DNA of 64,000 bases, taken from the NCBI GenBank assembly GCA_021442155.1, contig JAKCPB010001425.1, forward strand, positions 44,964 to 108,963, written 5' to 3'. Positions 12,132 through 24,043 of the stretch are shown piece by piece. Every line of letters begins with the position of its first letter. Position 1 is the stretch's first letter. The stretch is from Cymbidium sinense. Its lineage: Eukaryota > Streptophyta > Magnoliopsida > Asparagales > Orchidaceae. Both the position numbers and the translations under genes were made by a program. The notes under the pieces were generated by a model. That model made no database searches and was not told the DNA's origin. It saw only the letters and a program-made list of their open reading frames with translations.

Positions 12132-14559
12132 CAAATAGACACATCTACATTCATCATCTAAGTGTGCTAAAAAATATTGTATGTGCAAGTATATTTAGGA
12201 TTAATGTTACATGTGATGGAGAGGAATGATTGAATATATGCCATGTGATAGTAATTCAATTGAATTAATCCTAAGATACCTTTCATATTAAATAAGATTA
12301 TTAAAAGTGAGCCTAAACTTAAAAAATTAAGTTGTATGTAATAAGCCATTCACTAAAGAGAACTAAATCAAATTTACATGCTTTAGAAAGTGGCTTAAGG
12401 TAGGGATGAAAGAGGGCAATCATCTTTTCTTCTCTTTATAAAACTTAGTTGCTAAGTGTAATCAAATTAAAAAGAAAACATAAATTAAAATTCTAAAATC
12501 AATTAAATAACTTCAAGTGAAACCAACCCTTCATGTTAAATTAAATCCTTCTAAACTTAGAGAACTATAACTCTAATGCCTAGCAAGACATACCACACAA
12601 GCCTTAACACACACTCATTAGAATTAAGTCACTACTTCTAGCTTTATGTTAGGGTGGTGCTTGGTATGATGTATATTTTGGTTTGTGATGTATTATAGAG
12701 GATGTTAGGTGTATGCCTCATAGACTGGATGGTAGGCCATGATTAGCCTAATCAATTTTTTTTTTTTATGGGATTATATTTAAGGGGCCAATTAAAAATA
12801 TAAATGCTCTCTTGCAGGTTGCTTAAGCCCCTAATTATTCAAGTTAGGTGTGGGCTTGGTTATGCTAAGCTAAATTATGATATAATTGCTTGAGATTGTA
12901 TGTATGTTTAACTAACCTCTATTTGTAGTGTAGTTAGATTTACTTTTCCTATTCTTAATGTAATGTAACAGAATTAGAATTAGTGCTATGGGGATAAGGA
13001 TGAGCATTGGCTAGAAGGCTTTTGTGAGGCCATGTGATGTCTTTGAGTGGAGCAAATTAAATAAAGAAAAGAAATAAAGACATGAAGAATGAAGAATGAC
13101 CATTCATTCATTATATTTATTATTTGTAATTATTTTTGTAATTTTGGGTAGAGCTTACCAATCTTTTTTTTTGGGTGTATGGCATCGACCTTTTATTCTT
13201 TCATGATAGTTATAAAATTGGTTGATGATTTGTCAAGGATGTGTACTAGAAATGACATGATTTTCTTAGTTTCTTAAATGATTGATGTTTGAATGTGTGG
13301 TCTGGATGCAATTAGGCTCTTAGGAAAAAATAAATATTTTACCCAACTATAACTCATAAATAAAGTTTTAAATAATTCATAACCTCACATAAAGCCTAGG
13401 CATTAGATAATTAAAATATTTAGCAATTTAGTTGAATGTTGTATGTCTCACATCATGCATGCATATTGCTTCACTCTTACTAAGAGAGGGTTTCCATCCT
13501 TGCACGATAGGGGAAGGCTTGACCTTTGAGGGCCTCTCTCGGTGGAAAAACACCTCTTCTTGATTTAGCTAATAATCTAACTTCATCATGCATATAGGCA
13601 TACAAAATTCCAAAACCTTTGTCAAAATGAAGTGTCCAAAATCAAATAAAATTTGAAAAGATTTGCATTAAGTCATTAGTCATACCACTCATGCTCTAGT
13701 CTCTTAGGAGTGGGTTTAAGGACTTTGTCTCTTTCTAAATTAATAATAGCCCAACTATCTCAAATGCATAAGACTTGCCTACATGGTTTCAAAATCATAG
13801 GAGGAGTTAGTCATGCCACTCAGTTATAAGCCCAGTTGGGTGGTTTATTCTCTCTTATGGAGGTAACCTTATGCCCATTTTTTGCTTAGGTCTTGCTTTT
13901 TGGCTTATGCCAAAGCTCCCTAGAGGGTCTGAGGTTGCTATTTCCTTCAAGCTACTAGCATAAATCCTCACCTCTTAGGCATTTTCACAACCTTGTGTTC
14001 TTGGATTATAAGTCCTAGCTTTATAATAAAATGTTAATTTCAATAAAATTAATTTAAAACATATAAAGCCCAACCATAGGATAGATTAGAATGCTGACTA
14101 GTCTTTCTAATATCATGAGCATTTCTTACTCATTCCCTTTGGCTTCGATAATAAGTCTCCTCTTTGAACAATCCTATTTAATTTTCCAGTACAAATAATC
14201 TTTTGATAGTCCATCCTTGAAATCTTTGGAGACCATAATTTCTACTTTAATCAAGAGTATTCTTAAGGAATTCCCATTCCTTAGGATAGAATTAACTATG
14301 GGGGCTTGCCTCCATAATGAATTTAATGAACTCGACTTAAAATAAACCTACTTTTTTCCATGTAAAAGATCTCTAGTATATTCAAGACCCATCATACCTT
14401 AGGAGTCCTTATTAGGTGATTAGGTCCATTATAGGGTGATGATTTCTACCTTTCAAGATAGTGCATCATTCTTTAATGTCATACAAATCACTTCAATAAG
14501 TACTCCTAAGATCTACATGGTGTCCTACATCTCAAAAATAAACACCACAATTAATTTTT
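12132..14559. other. intergenic DNA, nothing recognised
   Basis: This is AT-rich single-copy-looking sequence with scattered less AT-rich patches (for example 13490-13560 and 13700-13970). Both strands have frequent stops. No LTR pair, tRNA-like primer site or protein motif was found. The last bases before the LINE resumes are CACCACAATTAATTTTT. Confidence 0.55.
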
Positions 14560-14567
14560 TTAATGTT
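14560..14567. repeat. candidate target-site duplication (right copy)
   Basis: TTAATGTT here matches 7033-7040. Removing 7041-14567 restores one continuous LINE frame (…HINV followed by MANNW…), as expected if the duplication arose on insertion. The second LINE has the corresponding uninterrupted sequence near 29808-29835. Confidence 0.7.
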
Positions 14568-15149
14568 ATGGCTAACAATTGGAAAGCTCCTTCACATCCT
14601 GATAATTCGATTATGAATAGACTCAGTTTAAACTTAAATGACATAAACAAAATGGTTTTTGGTGGAACAAGCATTATTTTAAAATATTTTTGCTAATATG
14701 AAGGATATGGAAAATTTGGTTTGTGATCTTGAAGTTTATTATGATGAAACCTTCCAAGATTTTGGACTTGAAAGAGGAAGGATAAACTTATTAATTTTCA
14801 AAATATGGAAGAAACTTATTGGTGTCAAAAAAGCTTCTAGTAAACATATTGCATGGTGAAAAGAATACTAGGTATTTACATGCTTTAGTTAATAAAAGAG
14901 AGCTTTAAATACTATTTAGAAAATTAAAATGACAATGGATAATGGATTAAAAGAATAATGATATTAAGGAGTTATTAATTATTTTAGAAATATGCTCAAA
15001 AAGAGTTGCTCTTATGATGCTATTTCTAAATCACACTTGATTCCTTCTATTATTACCAATGATGACAGTGCTTTGCTTACTATTTTGCCTAATGAAGAAG
15101 AAAATTTTAAAGTTCTTAATAGCATGAACATGGTTTATTTTTAAAAATG

Positions 15150-16240
15150 ATTTGATTGATGTTGTGGTTGATTTCTTAAATGGTAATCTTTTTCCTAGAT
15201 ATTCTTTTAGCACTTCAATTATTCTCATTCCTAAGAAAGATAATCGACTATTGGAGTGAGTTTAGACCTATTAGTCTTGCACCTTCTTCAATAAGCTAAT
15301 TTCCAAAATTATTGCCAATAGGCTTAGTCCTCTTCTTCATAAGATTATCTTTCAACCAAACTAGTTTTGTTAGAGGTAAATATATTTCTTATAATATTTT
15401 ACTTGCCAATAATTAATTCATGATTTAGATGCTAAGACTAGAGGTGGAAACATCTTTTCAAATTAGATATTACCAAAGCTTTTGATAATATCTCTTGGGA
15501 TTTCCTTTTTGATATTTTGAATTTATTTAGGTTTTCTAATATAATTATTTTTCCTATTAAAAATTGTATTAATAATGCCTGGTTTTCTATTTTTCTTAAT
15601 GGGAAGCTTTGGGTTTCTTTCCTTCCTCCCATGGCTTAAGACAAGGGGATCCTTTATCTTCGCTTTATTTATCATTGTTGTTGAATACTTATCTAGGAGC
15701 ATCAATGATTTATTCTTAAATAATCCTAGTATCTATTACAACTCTTGGTGATTTTCATTTCCCATTGGCTTTGTAGATGATTTTTTATTATTTTTGCAAT
15801 GCTTCTATTCATCATATCAAGAATCTTAAAATATTTTAAATACATTTCAGTAGAAAGTGGTCTTACTATCAATGATAACAAAAAATATTTTATTACTTCT
15901 TCCAGTATCTCCAATAATAAAATCAATCACATCTTGCATATCACTAATTTTAAACATCAACATTTACCTCTTAAGTACTTTGGTGCTCCTCTTTTCGAAG
16001 GTCCAAAATGATCCCATCTTTTTGATGAGTTAATTCAAAAAATTTTAAATAAAATTTCTATTTGGGAATCTCATTTACTCTCATTTGGTGGCAAGCTCAC
16101 TATTCTTAAAAGAACTCTCAATTCAATACCTCTATATTTGATTCAAACTATTATTCCTACTAATTATACTCTTATCAAAATTGATCACTTTCTTAATAAT
16201 TTTTTTTGGGATCAAATAATTCTATTAAAAGAATGCATTA
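15150..16240 (+). pseudogene. LINE reverse transcriptase domain remnant
   Basis: The RVT_1-type domain would copy element RNA into DNA at the nicked target. Landmarks in order are 'ILIPKKDN' (~15220-15245), 'NKLISKIIANRLSPLLHK' (~15285-15340), the 'KAFD' region as 'TKAFDNISWDFL' (~15470-15510), 'GFVDDFLLF' (15767-15793, the F/Y-x-DD catalytic motif with FVDD) and 'LPLKYFGAPLFEG' (~15965-16005). The following 'SIWESHLLSFGGKLTILKRTLNSIPLYLI' stretch marks the end of the thumb region. Both catalytic aspartates of the DD pair are present, but there are numerous stops and frameshifts. Confidence 0.85.
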
Positions 16241-16689
16241 GACATCTTGCATAAATGTTGTGGTCATTTAGGTGAAGGTGGTCTTGCTTGCAAACCTATT
16301 CGTGATTCTATTATTGCCTTCTCTCATAAGCTCTTGTGGAATTTTAGAAAGAATGATAGCCTTTGGGCTAATTTTAGATGGAAAAAATCAATGTAAACAC
16401 CCTCTTATCTGCTTATAAATTTGGTGACTCTCCAATTTGGAAATGGCTTTGCTCCATTAAATGGGGTTGAATCCTTAATATCTTGGGGTGTTCATTGGGT
16501 TCATCCTTCTTTTGGCAAGAAAATTGGATTGGCAATGGATCTATTTACTCCCTTTTATCTACACACTCTCTACTATCAAAGTTAACTCTTTTTGGCTTAA
16601 TAACAATTGGAATGAAAACAAACTTAAAATTATATCTCTATTTCTCTTTTTTGATAACTTTAGAAATGCCCTATTTTTTAACAAACCGA

Positions 16690-17080
16690 TCAAATGTTTT
16701 AAGCTCTCTTACAATGGTGAATTCATTCTTAAAGAGGTTTGGAATTTTATTAGAGATAAGAACTCCTCTAATGTTTTCATTAAACTTTGGAACAATATCA
16801 TTCCCATTTCTTATTTGATTTTAGCTTGGAGGATTTTGAATAACTTTATTCTTGTAGATTTCTTGCTCTAAATAAAGGGTTTTATTTACCTTCTAAGTGC
16901 TATTGTTGCTTTCATATTGAAAATGTTAATCATGTTTTTCTCAACGGTGCCATTGCTTCCAAATTATGGATATGGTATGATGATTTATTTAACACTAACT
17001 ATTTTCATGGTTTCCTTTCTTTATATCAACTTCTTGAAGCTTGTTTCCAAAAAAAATTGTGAAAGGTCATATCAAAATCT
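16690..17080 (+). pseudogene. LINE C-terminal zinc-binding (zf-RVT) domain remnant
   Basis: This is the zinc-binding segment found after the reverse transcriptase in plant L1-type elements. Visible parts are 'FKLSYNGEFILKEVWNFI' (~16692-16750), 'LAWRILNNFI' (~16823-16850), 'CYCCFHIENVNHVF' (~16900-16940, with the C-x2-C and H-x4-H/C-like spacing) and 'LWIWYDDLF' (~16965-16992). One stop and one shift split it. The fragment at 31.86-32.2 kb is its equivalent. Confidence 0.75.
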
Positions 17081-17319
17081 TAATTACTATTACTTTTATT
17101 TTGGTTCATTTGGATGGATAGAAATGATGCTAAATATCATGGTATTCCTATGAATCATAAAAGGATCCTAGCTAGAACTAAAGAAATAATTCATGCTTTA
17201 TTTAATGCCAATTTAATTAGTAATAATCCATTTTATAAGTTACAAATTTGTGGCTAAAAAATTAGGTCTCATTCTTTTTCTTCTTTCAATAAGGCTATTA
17301 GAATTATCCATTGGATCAA

Positions 17320-17615
17320 ACCTAATGAGAACTTTATTAAAATCAATAGATGGTTTAGTTTCACCTAATAAATATGGTTGTGGTGGTATTATTAGAGATT
17401 CCAAAGATACTATCATTTGTGCTTTTGCTTATCCCCTCAAAGCATGTTATGTTATTTATGCTCATCTTATGGTTGTTAATAAAACTATTGATAGTTTTTT
17501 GAACAAAGGCCTCTTTAATATTTGGATTGAAGTTGACACTCTTCTTTTTCTTGATATGCTCACTTCTAATAAAATGGGAAATCTTGACTTATTTTATCTC
17601 CTTAATCACTAAAAC
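17320..17615 (+). pseudogene. LINE RNase H domain remnant
   Basis: This is an RVT_3-type RNase H at the ORF2 C terminus, which degrades the RNA strand after first-strand synthesis. It shows 'DGLVSPNKYGCGGIIRDSKDTIICAF' (~17350-17425) with the first Asp and the GCGGIIRDS signature. 'NIWIEVDTLLFLDML' (~17515-17560) follows with the second acidic pair, but the expected Glu of the AEL motif appears as AHL (~17460). A single frame stays open to TAA at 17610-17612, though it lacks the rest of ORF2. Confidence 0.75.
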
Positions 17616-19838
17616 CCACTCTTAAGTTTGCTACAAAATTTCCCATATTCTTCATGAAGGTAATGCTTGTGTGGATTTCGTAGCCAATTTACGTGCTGAA
17701 TTAAATGAGCTCACTATATTAGATAATCAAAACTTACCTAAGTTGTTGATAGGCTTGGTTAATCTAGATTGCTCACGAGACTTTAACTTGTGGCTTTTTT
17801 TGTTGGTCTTTGGCTATGGTGTTTTCTTTGAGCCTTTTATTGATTCTTTGCTTTTGTGCTTTCCCATATTGAAATTGCTCCTATTCTTCTTTAGGGTCTT
17901 GGCTAACCTCATTTCTATGAGTGCTACCTTGTTTGGTGGATGCTATTTATTTCTACCCTGGTTGTCTTGGGTGGTGTTTGTTTGAAGGCTATTTTTAGTC
18001 TTTTCATTTCTATCTTAGTGTTGGCTTTTGCGTTCTTTGCTTTTTTTATATTTTGGCTCACGATTGATTGTTGGTTGTTCTCTCACTTGTGGCTTGAAGC
18101 TTGATGTTTTGTGGTTGTTGCCTTATTTTCTCTTTGGTGGTGGCTGTTTGTTCTCTAGGGTCTAGAAGGGACCTTATTTTGCTCGTCGTTCCTTTCCTCC
18201 TGGTTTGTCTTGGTGGGTTGGTGGTCCTCCCAGGCTTGGTTTCCTTGGTTGTTTCTGGTGGGATTACCAATTATTTTTTTGGTGGCCTCCAATTGGGTTG
18301 TGATGTGCCATCTATCTTTCCCTCTGAATGAGGTTTGCCTCATCTATTTGGTTGCTTCTCTGAGTTGGATATTTTACTATTGTGGTGGTTGGTTGGGTGG
18401 CCTTGTTGGGCAGGATTGATTATGTTGGTTGGTGGGTTGGTTGATTGGGTATTATGTTGGCTAGTTTACCTCTCATTGGTGGCAGATCTTGGGGGTTGTT
18501 GGTGGTTTATCTTTTTTTGGCTTTGGTATTTATTTGTTGGCTATTATTATTTTTGTTTTATTGATTAGGGCTTCGTGATCAGTTTTGCTGGTTTTGGTTT
18601 GGTTCTTTTGGTTATGTTTTACCTCCTCTTGTAATGGTCTTCCTCTCTTGGTGCTTATCTTTTCTTCTATTTGGGTGGCGGCTTATTTGTGGGTCTATTT
18701 TCTCCCATAAATGTTGTTTCTTTGGTGAGGCTTTATTGGTTGTTTGCTTGTTTTGTTGCTAGTGAGCTCTTGTAGTTTTTTTTGTCTTGGTTTTGGTTTG
18801 ATGTCATTTGGTTTGTAGTTGGTCTTATTGTTTCTTGGGTCTTGGTGACTTGGTTTGGTGTCTTGGATTTTATTTTGGCATTGTGGTGTATTTTTTTCTC
18901 TCCTTGTTTTGTTATCCTCTTAGTTTGTGGTGGTGGTTTTTTGTTACACTTGCTATTCTTCATGGTAGCCTTGCTGGATGCTCCTTTAGTCTTTTTTCTT
19001 ATCTATCTTGGTGGAGGTACACACCCTTTTATCTTTTGCTTGTCTACTTGGGTTATCCTCTGTTTGGATTGGATTGGTATGTATTGGTGTTAGTTGTCCC
19101 TATTTGGGTATTGGTTTGTTGTTGCTTTGGGGACAATCTTGGGATGGTTCTTTGGCTTTGGGCCTATCTTTTTCTGTTGTTATCCCAATGGTGCTTGCTC
19201 TTTTTGGTATTTCTCTCACTTTTGGTGTTGGATTTGGTGGTTTTCCTGTCCCTAATGGATGGCTATTGGTCACTTATTGGGCTTGGTTATTTTGGTGGCT
19301 TTGTGTTTGGATGTTTTTTGCTGGTTGGAAGACTTTGTAGCATTGTTGGATGATGATCTGGATGACCCTATATGAGGTATCTTGGCTATGATGGCCTTGA
19401 TGTTTCCCTCTTTCTTGTTTTGTTTGGTAGCACTATATGTAATTGTAACCCTTCTTGAAGTTTGGATGCTTACATATAGTGTTGCTCATGAGATGATTGG
19501 TGAGCTTTGAGCATTTTCTTTACTTTGCTCTTTCTTTATATGCCAATTGTACTCATCCTTTCCTTAGAATGTTGTAGATGTCTTTTATAGGTTGGCAGTC
19601 TAGCCAGTGGATTTTCCTATTATCAAAGAAATCAAGTGGATTTTGTTATTGCTCATATGGATCTTCTGTTGTTGATTTGGTTTTTCTTTTGCTTCTCTTT
19701 ATTTAATATTGTAATAGTTTGGGGATTCATCTCTTTAGGTTTTATTATAGCTCTTTGAGCATTAGTTTAGAGATTTATCCTTTAAGGACTTTGTACTCTT
19801 ATTTGGTGGCAATAAAATTCCCTAATTTTCCCAAAAAA
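17616..19838 (+). other. LINE T/G-rich 3' region
   Basis: About 2.2 kb is rich in TTGG, GGTTG and TTTT on the + strand and correspondingly A/C-rich on the other strand. Open frames here translate to Leu/Phe/Trp/Gly-rich strings with no domain and differ between copies, so I read it as a long 3' untranslated region. The last ~500 bp (from 'gctatgatggccttgatg' near 19385) matches the 3' end of LINE copy II and of the five TG elements, ending in GGCAATAAAATTCC. Confidence 0.75.
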
Positions 19839-20909
19839 CCAAAACCCTAAAACCTAAACTAAACTAAAACCCAAACCAAAAACCTAAACCTAAACTTAAA
19901 CCTTAAACCACACAAATCTAAACTTAAAAAACCTAAACCACAAACCCTAAACCATAAAACCATAAAATAAAATAAATTAAATTAAAACCTAAACTACACT
20001 AAACCAAACCAAAACCCACAAACCCTAAAACCTAAACCTATAAAACCAGCAAACTAAACCAAACCCCCAAAACCCTACTAATCACAAAACCCTAAAATCC
20101 CCAAACCTAGAACTCTAAATAAAACTGAAAACTCTATAAACCTAAACCCAAAAAAAAACCTAAAACTAAAATATAAACCTAAAAAAATAATAAATAAAAA
20201 AACATAAAATAAAATAAAATCAATTAAAATAAAATGTAAACTAAACTAAATCAAAACCTAAACCTAAAAATAAAATAAAATAAAATATAAAATAAAATCT
20301 AAACTAAAATAAAATAAAGAAAAACTAAACTAAAAAATAAAATAAACTAAAAATAAACTAAATAAAATAAAATAAAAAAATAAAATAAAAAACCAACTTA
20401 AACCTAAATAAAATAAAAACTTAAACAAAAAAATTAAATTAAATTAAATTAAATAAAATAAATAAAATAAACCTAAAACTAAACCTAAAATAAAAACTAA
20501 TAAAAACCTAAACTAAAATAAATAATCTAAAATATAAATAAACTAAAAACTAAATAAAATAAAATAAAAATAAAATAAACTCAAATAATTAAAATAAATA
20601 AATAAACCTAAACCTGGGTTTAATTTAAAATCCTAAACCCTACCCACCCTAAACCAAAAACCCTAAACTCTAAAAACTAAACCCTAAACCTAAACCTATC
20701 CAACCCTCCAAAACACCTAAAATAAACCAAAAAACCTAAAACCCAAACAACTAAACTAAACCCAAAAACCACTACACTAAACCCTAAACCACACCCTAAA
20801 CCACTACCTAAACCCACAAACCCTAAACCTAAACCACTAAACCCCAAACCACACCTACCCACCCAACCTAAACCCACTATCCTCTAAATAAATAAAAATA
20901 AATCTAAAA
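19839..20909. repeat. degenerate telomere-like array, block 3
   Basis: Near-canonical at 19839-19960, TAAAA-type at 19965-20605, boundary motif at 20607-20630 (GGGTTTAATTTAAA), near-canonical at 20630-20885. No gene is visible. Confidence 0.9.
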
Positions 20910-21300
20910 AATGGGTAGAACCTTGATGGAACATCACCATTAAGGGGAAGGTGGAAGCGATTATCCAGTGGTGGTGGGGATCAGTGGTCTGGTGGATATG
21001 CAGTAGTGGTGAGTAGTAGTGGTATGGAGGTGGGAGGAGTGATGGAGGGAGCAGTGGTGGTGAGGGAGAGATTGTAGATGATGGGGATCCGTTACTTGAG
21101 AGGGGTGGTTGAATGGAGAGAAATTGAAACGGCGATTTGATCTTTGCTATGGAAATGTGTCTTCTGAAATGGATCTAGTCTAGGGTTTTGATTTTTCTAT
21201 GCATGCTCATTTTTATCTACATTGTCACTTGTGTGAAAACTTACTTGGTTGATGAAATCAAAAGAAGAAATGTTGAATCTGAATTTGTTCTCTGTTAAAA
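20910..21300 (+). pseudogene. GRP copy 2
   Basis: This copy starts with AATGGGTAG, where the Gln codon of NGQ has become a stop. The Gly-rich section survives only as scattered GGTGGT/TATGGAGGTGGG pieces. The stop-codon region is altered (GGTTGAATGGAG near 21108). The 3' UTR landmarks are intact up to 'gaatttgttctctgtt', ending in AAAA against CCTTAAACTAAACC. Confidence 0.82.
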
Positions 21301-21971
21301 CCTTAAACTAAACCTAAACCCTAAACCCCAAAACCTAAAACCTAAAATAAATAAAATAAAATAAAAATAAATAAAAAAAACTAAACAAAACTAAACCTTC
21401 TACACTAAACCCTAAAATCTAAAAACCAAACAACCACTAAACCTAAACTAACTTTATAAAGACCTAAACCACAAATAAAAACCAAAACTAAACCTAAAAT
21501 AAAATAAAACTAAAATAAAATAAATAAAAAAACTTAAACCTAAACCAACCTAAATAAAACCCAAACTAAACTAAAATAAAAAATAAACTAAAACTTATAT
21601 CTAAATTTTTAAAATAAACTTAAACTAAACCCAACCTATAAATAAACCAAAAAAACCAAAAACCCTGAGCCCTCCTAAACCTAAAACCTAAATCCTAACC
21701 CTAAATCTTAAACCTAAAATAAACCACACCTGAGCCCTAAACTAACCTGACCCTACCTAAACTAACTAACCCTAAACCCCAACCCTAAACCACTTAAACT
21801 CTAACCCTCCACAAAATCCAAAATCACACCTAAACCCCACCACAAACTAACACTAAACCAAACCCCAAACTACCCTAAAACCTAACTTAATCCTAAACCC
21901 CACACCCAAATCCTAAACCCAAAACCTAAACCAGTAATTAAAATAAATAAATAAATAAACCTAAACCCTAA
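21301..21971. repeat. degenerate telomere-like array, block 4
   Basis: A short near-canonical start is followed by TAAAA-type sequence (21340-21650), then CCCTAAA variants rich in CC (21660-21935). No clear boundary motif is visible in this block. Confidence 0.88.
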
Positions 21972-22427
21972 GAATGGAGAACCTTGATGGCAAGAACATC
22001 ACTATCAACCCGGTCAGATCTAGATCTGGGCGGGTGGAGGGAGGTGGTGGTTATCAGGTGGTGGGGGGGATATGAGGCCAGATGGTTATGGATGTGTGGT
22101 CGAGCGGGTAGTTATGGAGGTGGGAGGAATGAACGAGTTTATAGCGGTGGTGGCGGAGGAGAGATCACTGGTGATGGTGGATCGCTACTGAGAGGCGGGT
22201 GGTTATGATGGGAACTAGAAAGCGAAGAATAATCAATCTGGCTTATGGAATTGTGTCTTTATAGTAGAGACAATTCTAGTTATCTAGGGTTTTTGATTTT
22301 CTCTATGCATTCTCATTTTTTTATCTATATTGTCACTTATGTCTTAGAAAACTTGGTGTGTTATTTGGTTGATGAAATTGAAAAGAAGAGATGTTGAATC
22401 TGAATTTTTTTTCTATTAAGAAAAAAA
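21972..22427 (+). pseudogene. GRP copy 3
   Basis: One of the longer copies. 'accttgatgg' and 'aagaacatcactatcaac' give LDG…NITIN. The Gly-rich section is intact in length but frameshifted; a 74-codon open frame (21984-22208) reads through it partly out of register. 'GATGGGAACTAG' (~22206-22217) preserves the SDGN-stop end. The 3' UTR runs to TTCTATTAAG plus seven A. Confidence 0.85.
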
Positions 22428-23633
22428 CCTTAAACTCCTAAACCTAAACCCTACAAACCCTAAACCAATAAACTAAACCAAACTAAACCAACCAAACCTC
22501 CAACCTAAATAAATAAAATACCTAAACTAAACCTAAACCATAAACCCCACCTAAACCAAAACTCCAAACCCTCCACTAAACACCCCAAACTCCAACTACT
22601 AACCATACCCACCCTAAACTACCTCTAAACCCCAACCCTAAAACCTAAACTCCACAAATAAATCTGTAAACCTCCATAACTGCCTAAATCCTTTAAACTT
22701 CTCCCAGAAATCACCCAGGCTAAACCCTAAACCCTAAAAACCTAAAAACCTTAACTAATACCTAACTACCTAAACTAAATAAACTTAAAATAAAAAATAA
22801 ATAAAATATAAACTTAAAATAAAATAATAAAATAAAATAAAACTTATACTAAACCTAAACTAAACCTAAAATAAAATAAAATAAATAAAAATAAATAAAT
22901 AAAATAAAATAAAAAAACTAAACTAAATTAAAATTAAAATAAACCAAAAAAAATAAAACACCTAAATAAAATAAAACTAAACCTAAAATAAAAATAAAAT
23001 AAACTAAAAAATAAAATAAAATAAACCTAAACTAAAATAAAAAAATAAAACCTAAACTAAAAAAAATAAAATAAAAAAAACTAAAGTAAAAATAACTAAA
23101 CCTAAACTTAAAAAATAAACTAAAATAAAACCTAAACTAAAATAAATAAACCTAAATGAACAAAACTAAATTAGATAAAATAAAAAAAATAAATAAAATA
23201 AAAATAAAACAAACTTAAATAAATAAAAAAATATAAATAAACCTATTTAGGTTTGAATTTCAAAAAAAAAAAACCACAAACTTTAAACCTAAAAAAACCC
23301 TAAACCCTAAATCTTAAACACAAAACCCTAAACCTAAACTCACAACCCTAAACCTCTAAACCTAAAACCTAAACCCCACAACCCTAAACACTAAACCATA
23401 AAACCCATACCTTAAACCCAAATAATAAACTCTAAACTAAGAAGCCTAAATAATAAAATAAACTAACCTAAACCACAAACCACACCCAAAAAAACCTTAA
23501 CCTGCTAAACTAAACCCTAAACCCTAAATGCTAAAACCCAACCCTAATCCCAAACCTAAACTCTAAACGTAAACCCTAAACCTAAACCAAATCTAAAGTA
23601 ACTAAATAAATAAAAAAATAAACCTAAGCCTTA
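22428..23633. repeat. degenerate telomere-like array, block 5
   Basis: Near-canonical and CC-rich variants at 22430-22760, TAAAA-type at 22780-23240, boundary motif at 23241-23272 (TTTAGGTTTGAATTTC), near-canonical at 23275-23595. The shared GRP leader AAAGTAACTAAATAAAT begins at about 23595. Confidence 0.9.
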
Positions 23634-24043
23634 TGAATATGATGGGGAACATCAAATCAATTAGACTCTAGATCAGATGGAGGGTGGTGAGGCGGAAATA
23701 GGTGGTGCGTGGGATCAGGGGATGGATATGGATGTGGTGTAGTGGTGATTATGGAGGTGGGAGGAGATAGAGGTTACAATCATGGTGGTGGCGGAGAGAG
23801 TTCACGATTTGATGGTGGATCCCATGCAGAGAATGAGGAACATGGGGAAGAGAATAAAACTCCAATCGATATGTTGTTTATGGAATTATGTCTTTCTAGA
23901 GTTCTAGTAATCTAGGGTTTTAATTTGATCTATGCTCATTTTTTATCTATATTATCACTGTCATAGACAACTTGTGTTACTTGGTTGATGAAATCAAAAG
24001 AAGAAATGTTGAATCTAATTTTTTTGTTAAGAAAAAAAAAAAA
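23634..24043 (+). pseudogene. GRP copy 4
   Basis: The 5' codons are damaged (GAATATGATGGGGAACATC, missing the LDGR codons). The tail segment encoding RGYNHGGGGESSRFDGGS remains in one frame (~23770-23820), in the 68-codon open frame 23709-23915. The original stop is lost and the frame runs into the former 3' UTR. It ends in GTTAAG plus a 13-A run. Confidence 0.8.

Larger units (their letters stand above)
7041..14559. other. 7.5-kb non-telomeric segment inserted in LINE copy I
   Basis: The segment interrupts one LINE reading frame. The 8 bases TTAATGTT occur just before it (7033-7040) and at its right edge (14560-14567), consistent with a target-site duplication. It has no CCCTAAA arrays and looks like ordinary AT-rich plant intergenic DNA. 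I see no clear terminal inverted repeats, LTRs, transposase or Helitron ends. An 8-bp duplication fits hAT-type or other DNA elements, but the mechanism is unproven. Contents are listed separately; 9286-11113 and 12132-14559 hold nothing I can name. Confidence 0.72.
14568..19838 (+). mobile_element. LINE-1 copy I, 3' portion
   Basis: The element continues with ORF2 linker, reverse transcriptase, zinc-binding domain and RNase H. A ~2.2-kb T/G-rich 3' region follows and ends at GGCAATAAAATTCC plus a short A-rich tail (19808-19838), directly against CCCTAAA-type repeats. Many indels break the frame. It matches the LINE at 29.8-35.2 kb along its length. Confidence 0.9.

Noticed and set aside
7041..14559. 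LTR retrotransposon as the insert
   Set aside because: No paired terminal repeats, no TG..CA ends at the junctions, no gag or pol motifs, and the flanking duplication is 8 bp, not the usual 5.
14436..14696. 86-codon open frame at the right edge of the insert
   Set aside because: It begins in the inserted DNA and ends in LINE linker sequence, so it is a chance fusion across the insertion junction.
18058..19353. Long hydrophobic open frames resembling membrane proteins in the LINE 3' region
   Set aside because: T/G-rich DNA automatically translates to Leu/Phe/Trp/Gly/Val. Frames overlap in several registers, lack domains and are not conserved between the two LINE copies.
21984..22208. Functional small glycine-rich protein in GRP copy 3
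   Set aside because: The frame is partly out of register with the ancestral protein and lacks the RRM. Other copies keep different frames, so there is no sign of selection on any one.
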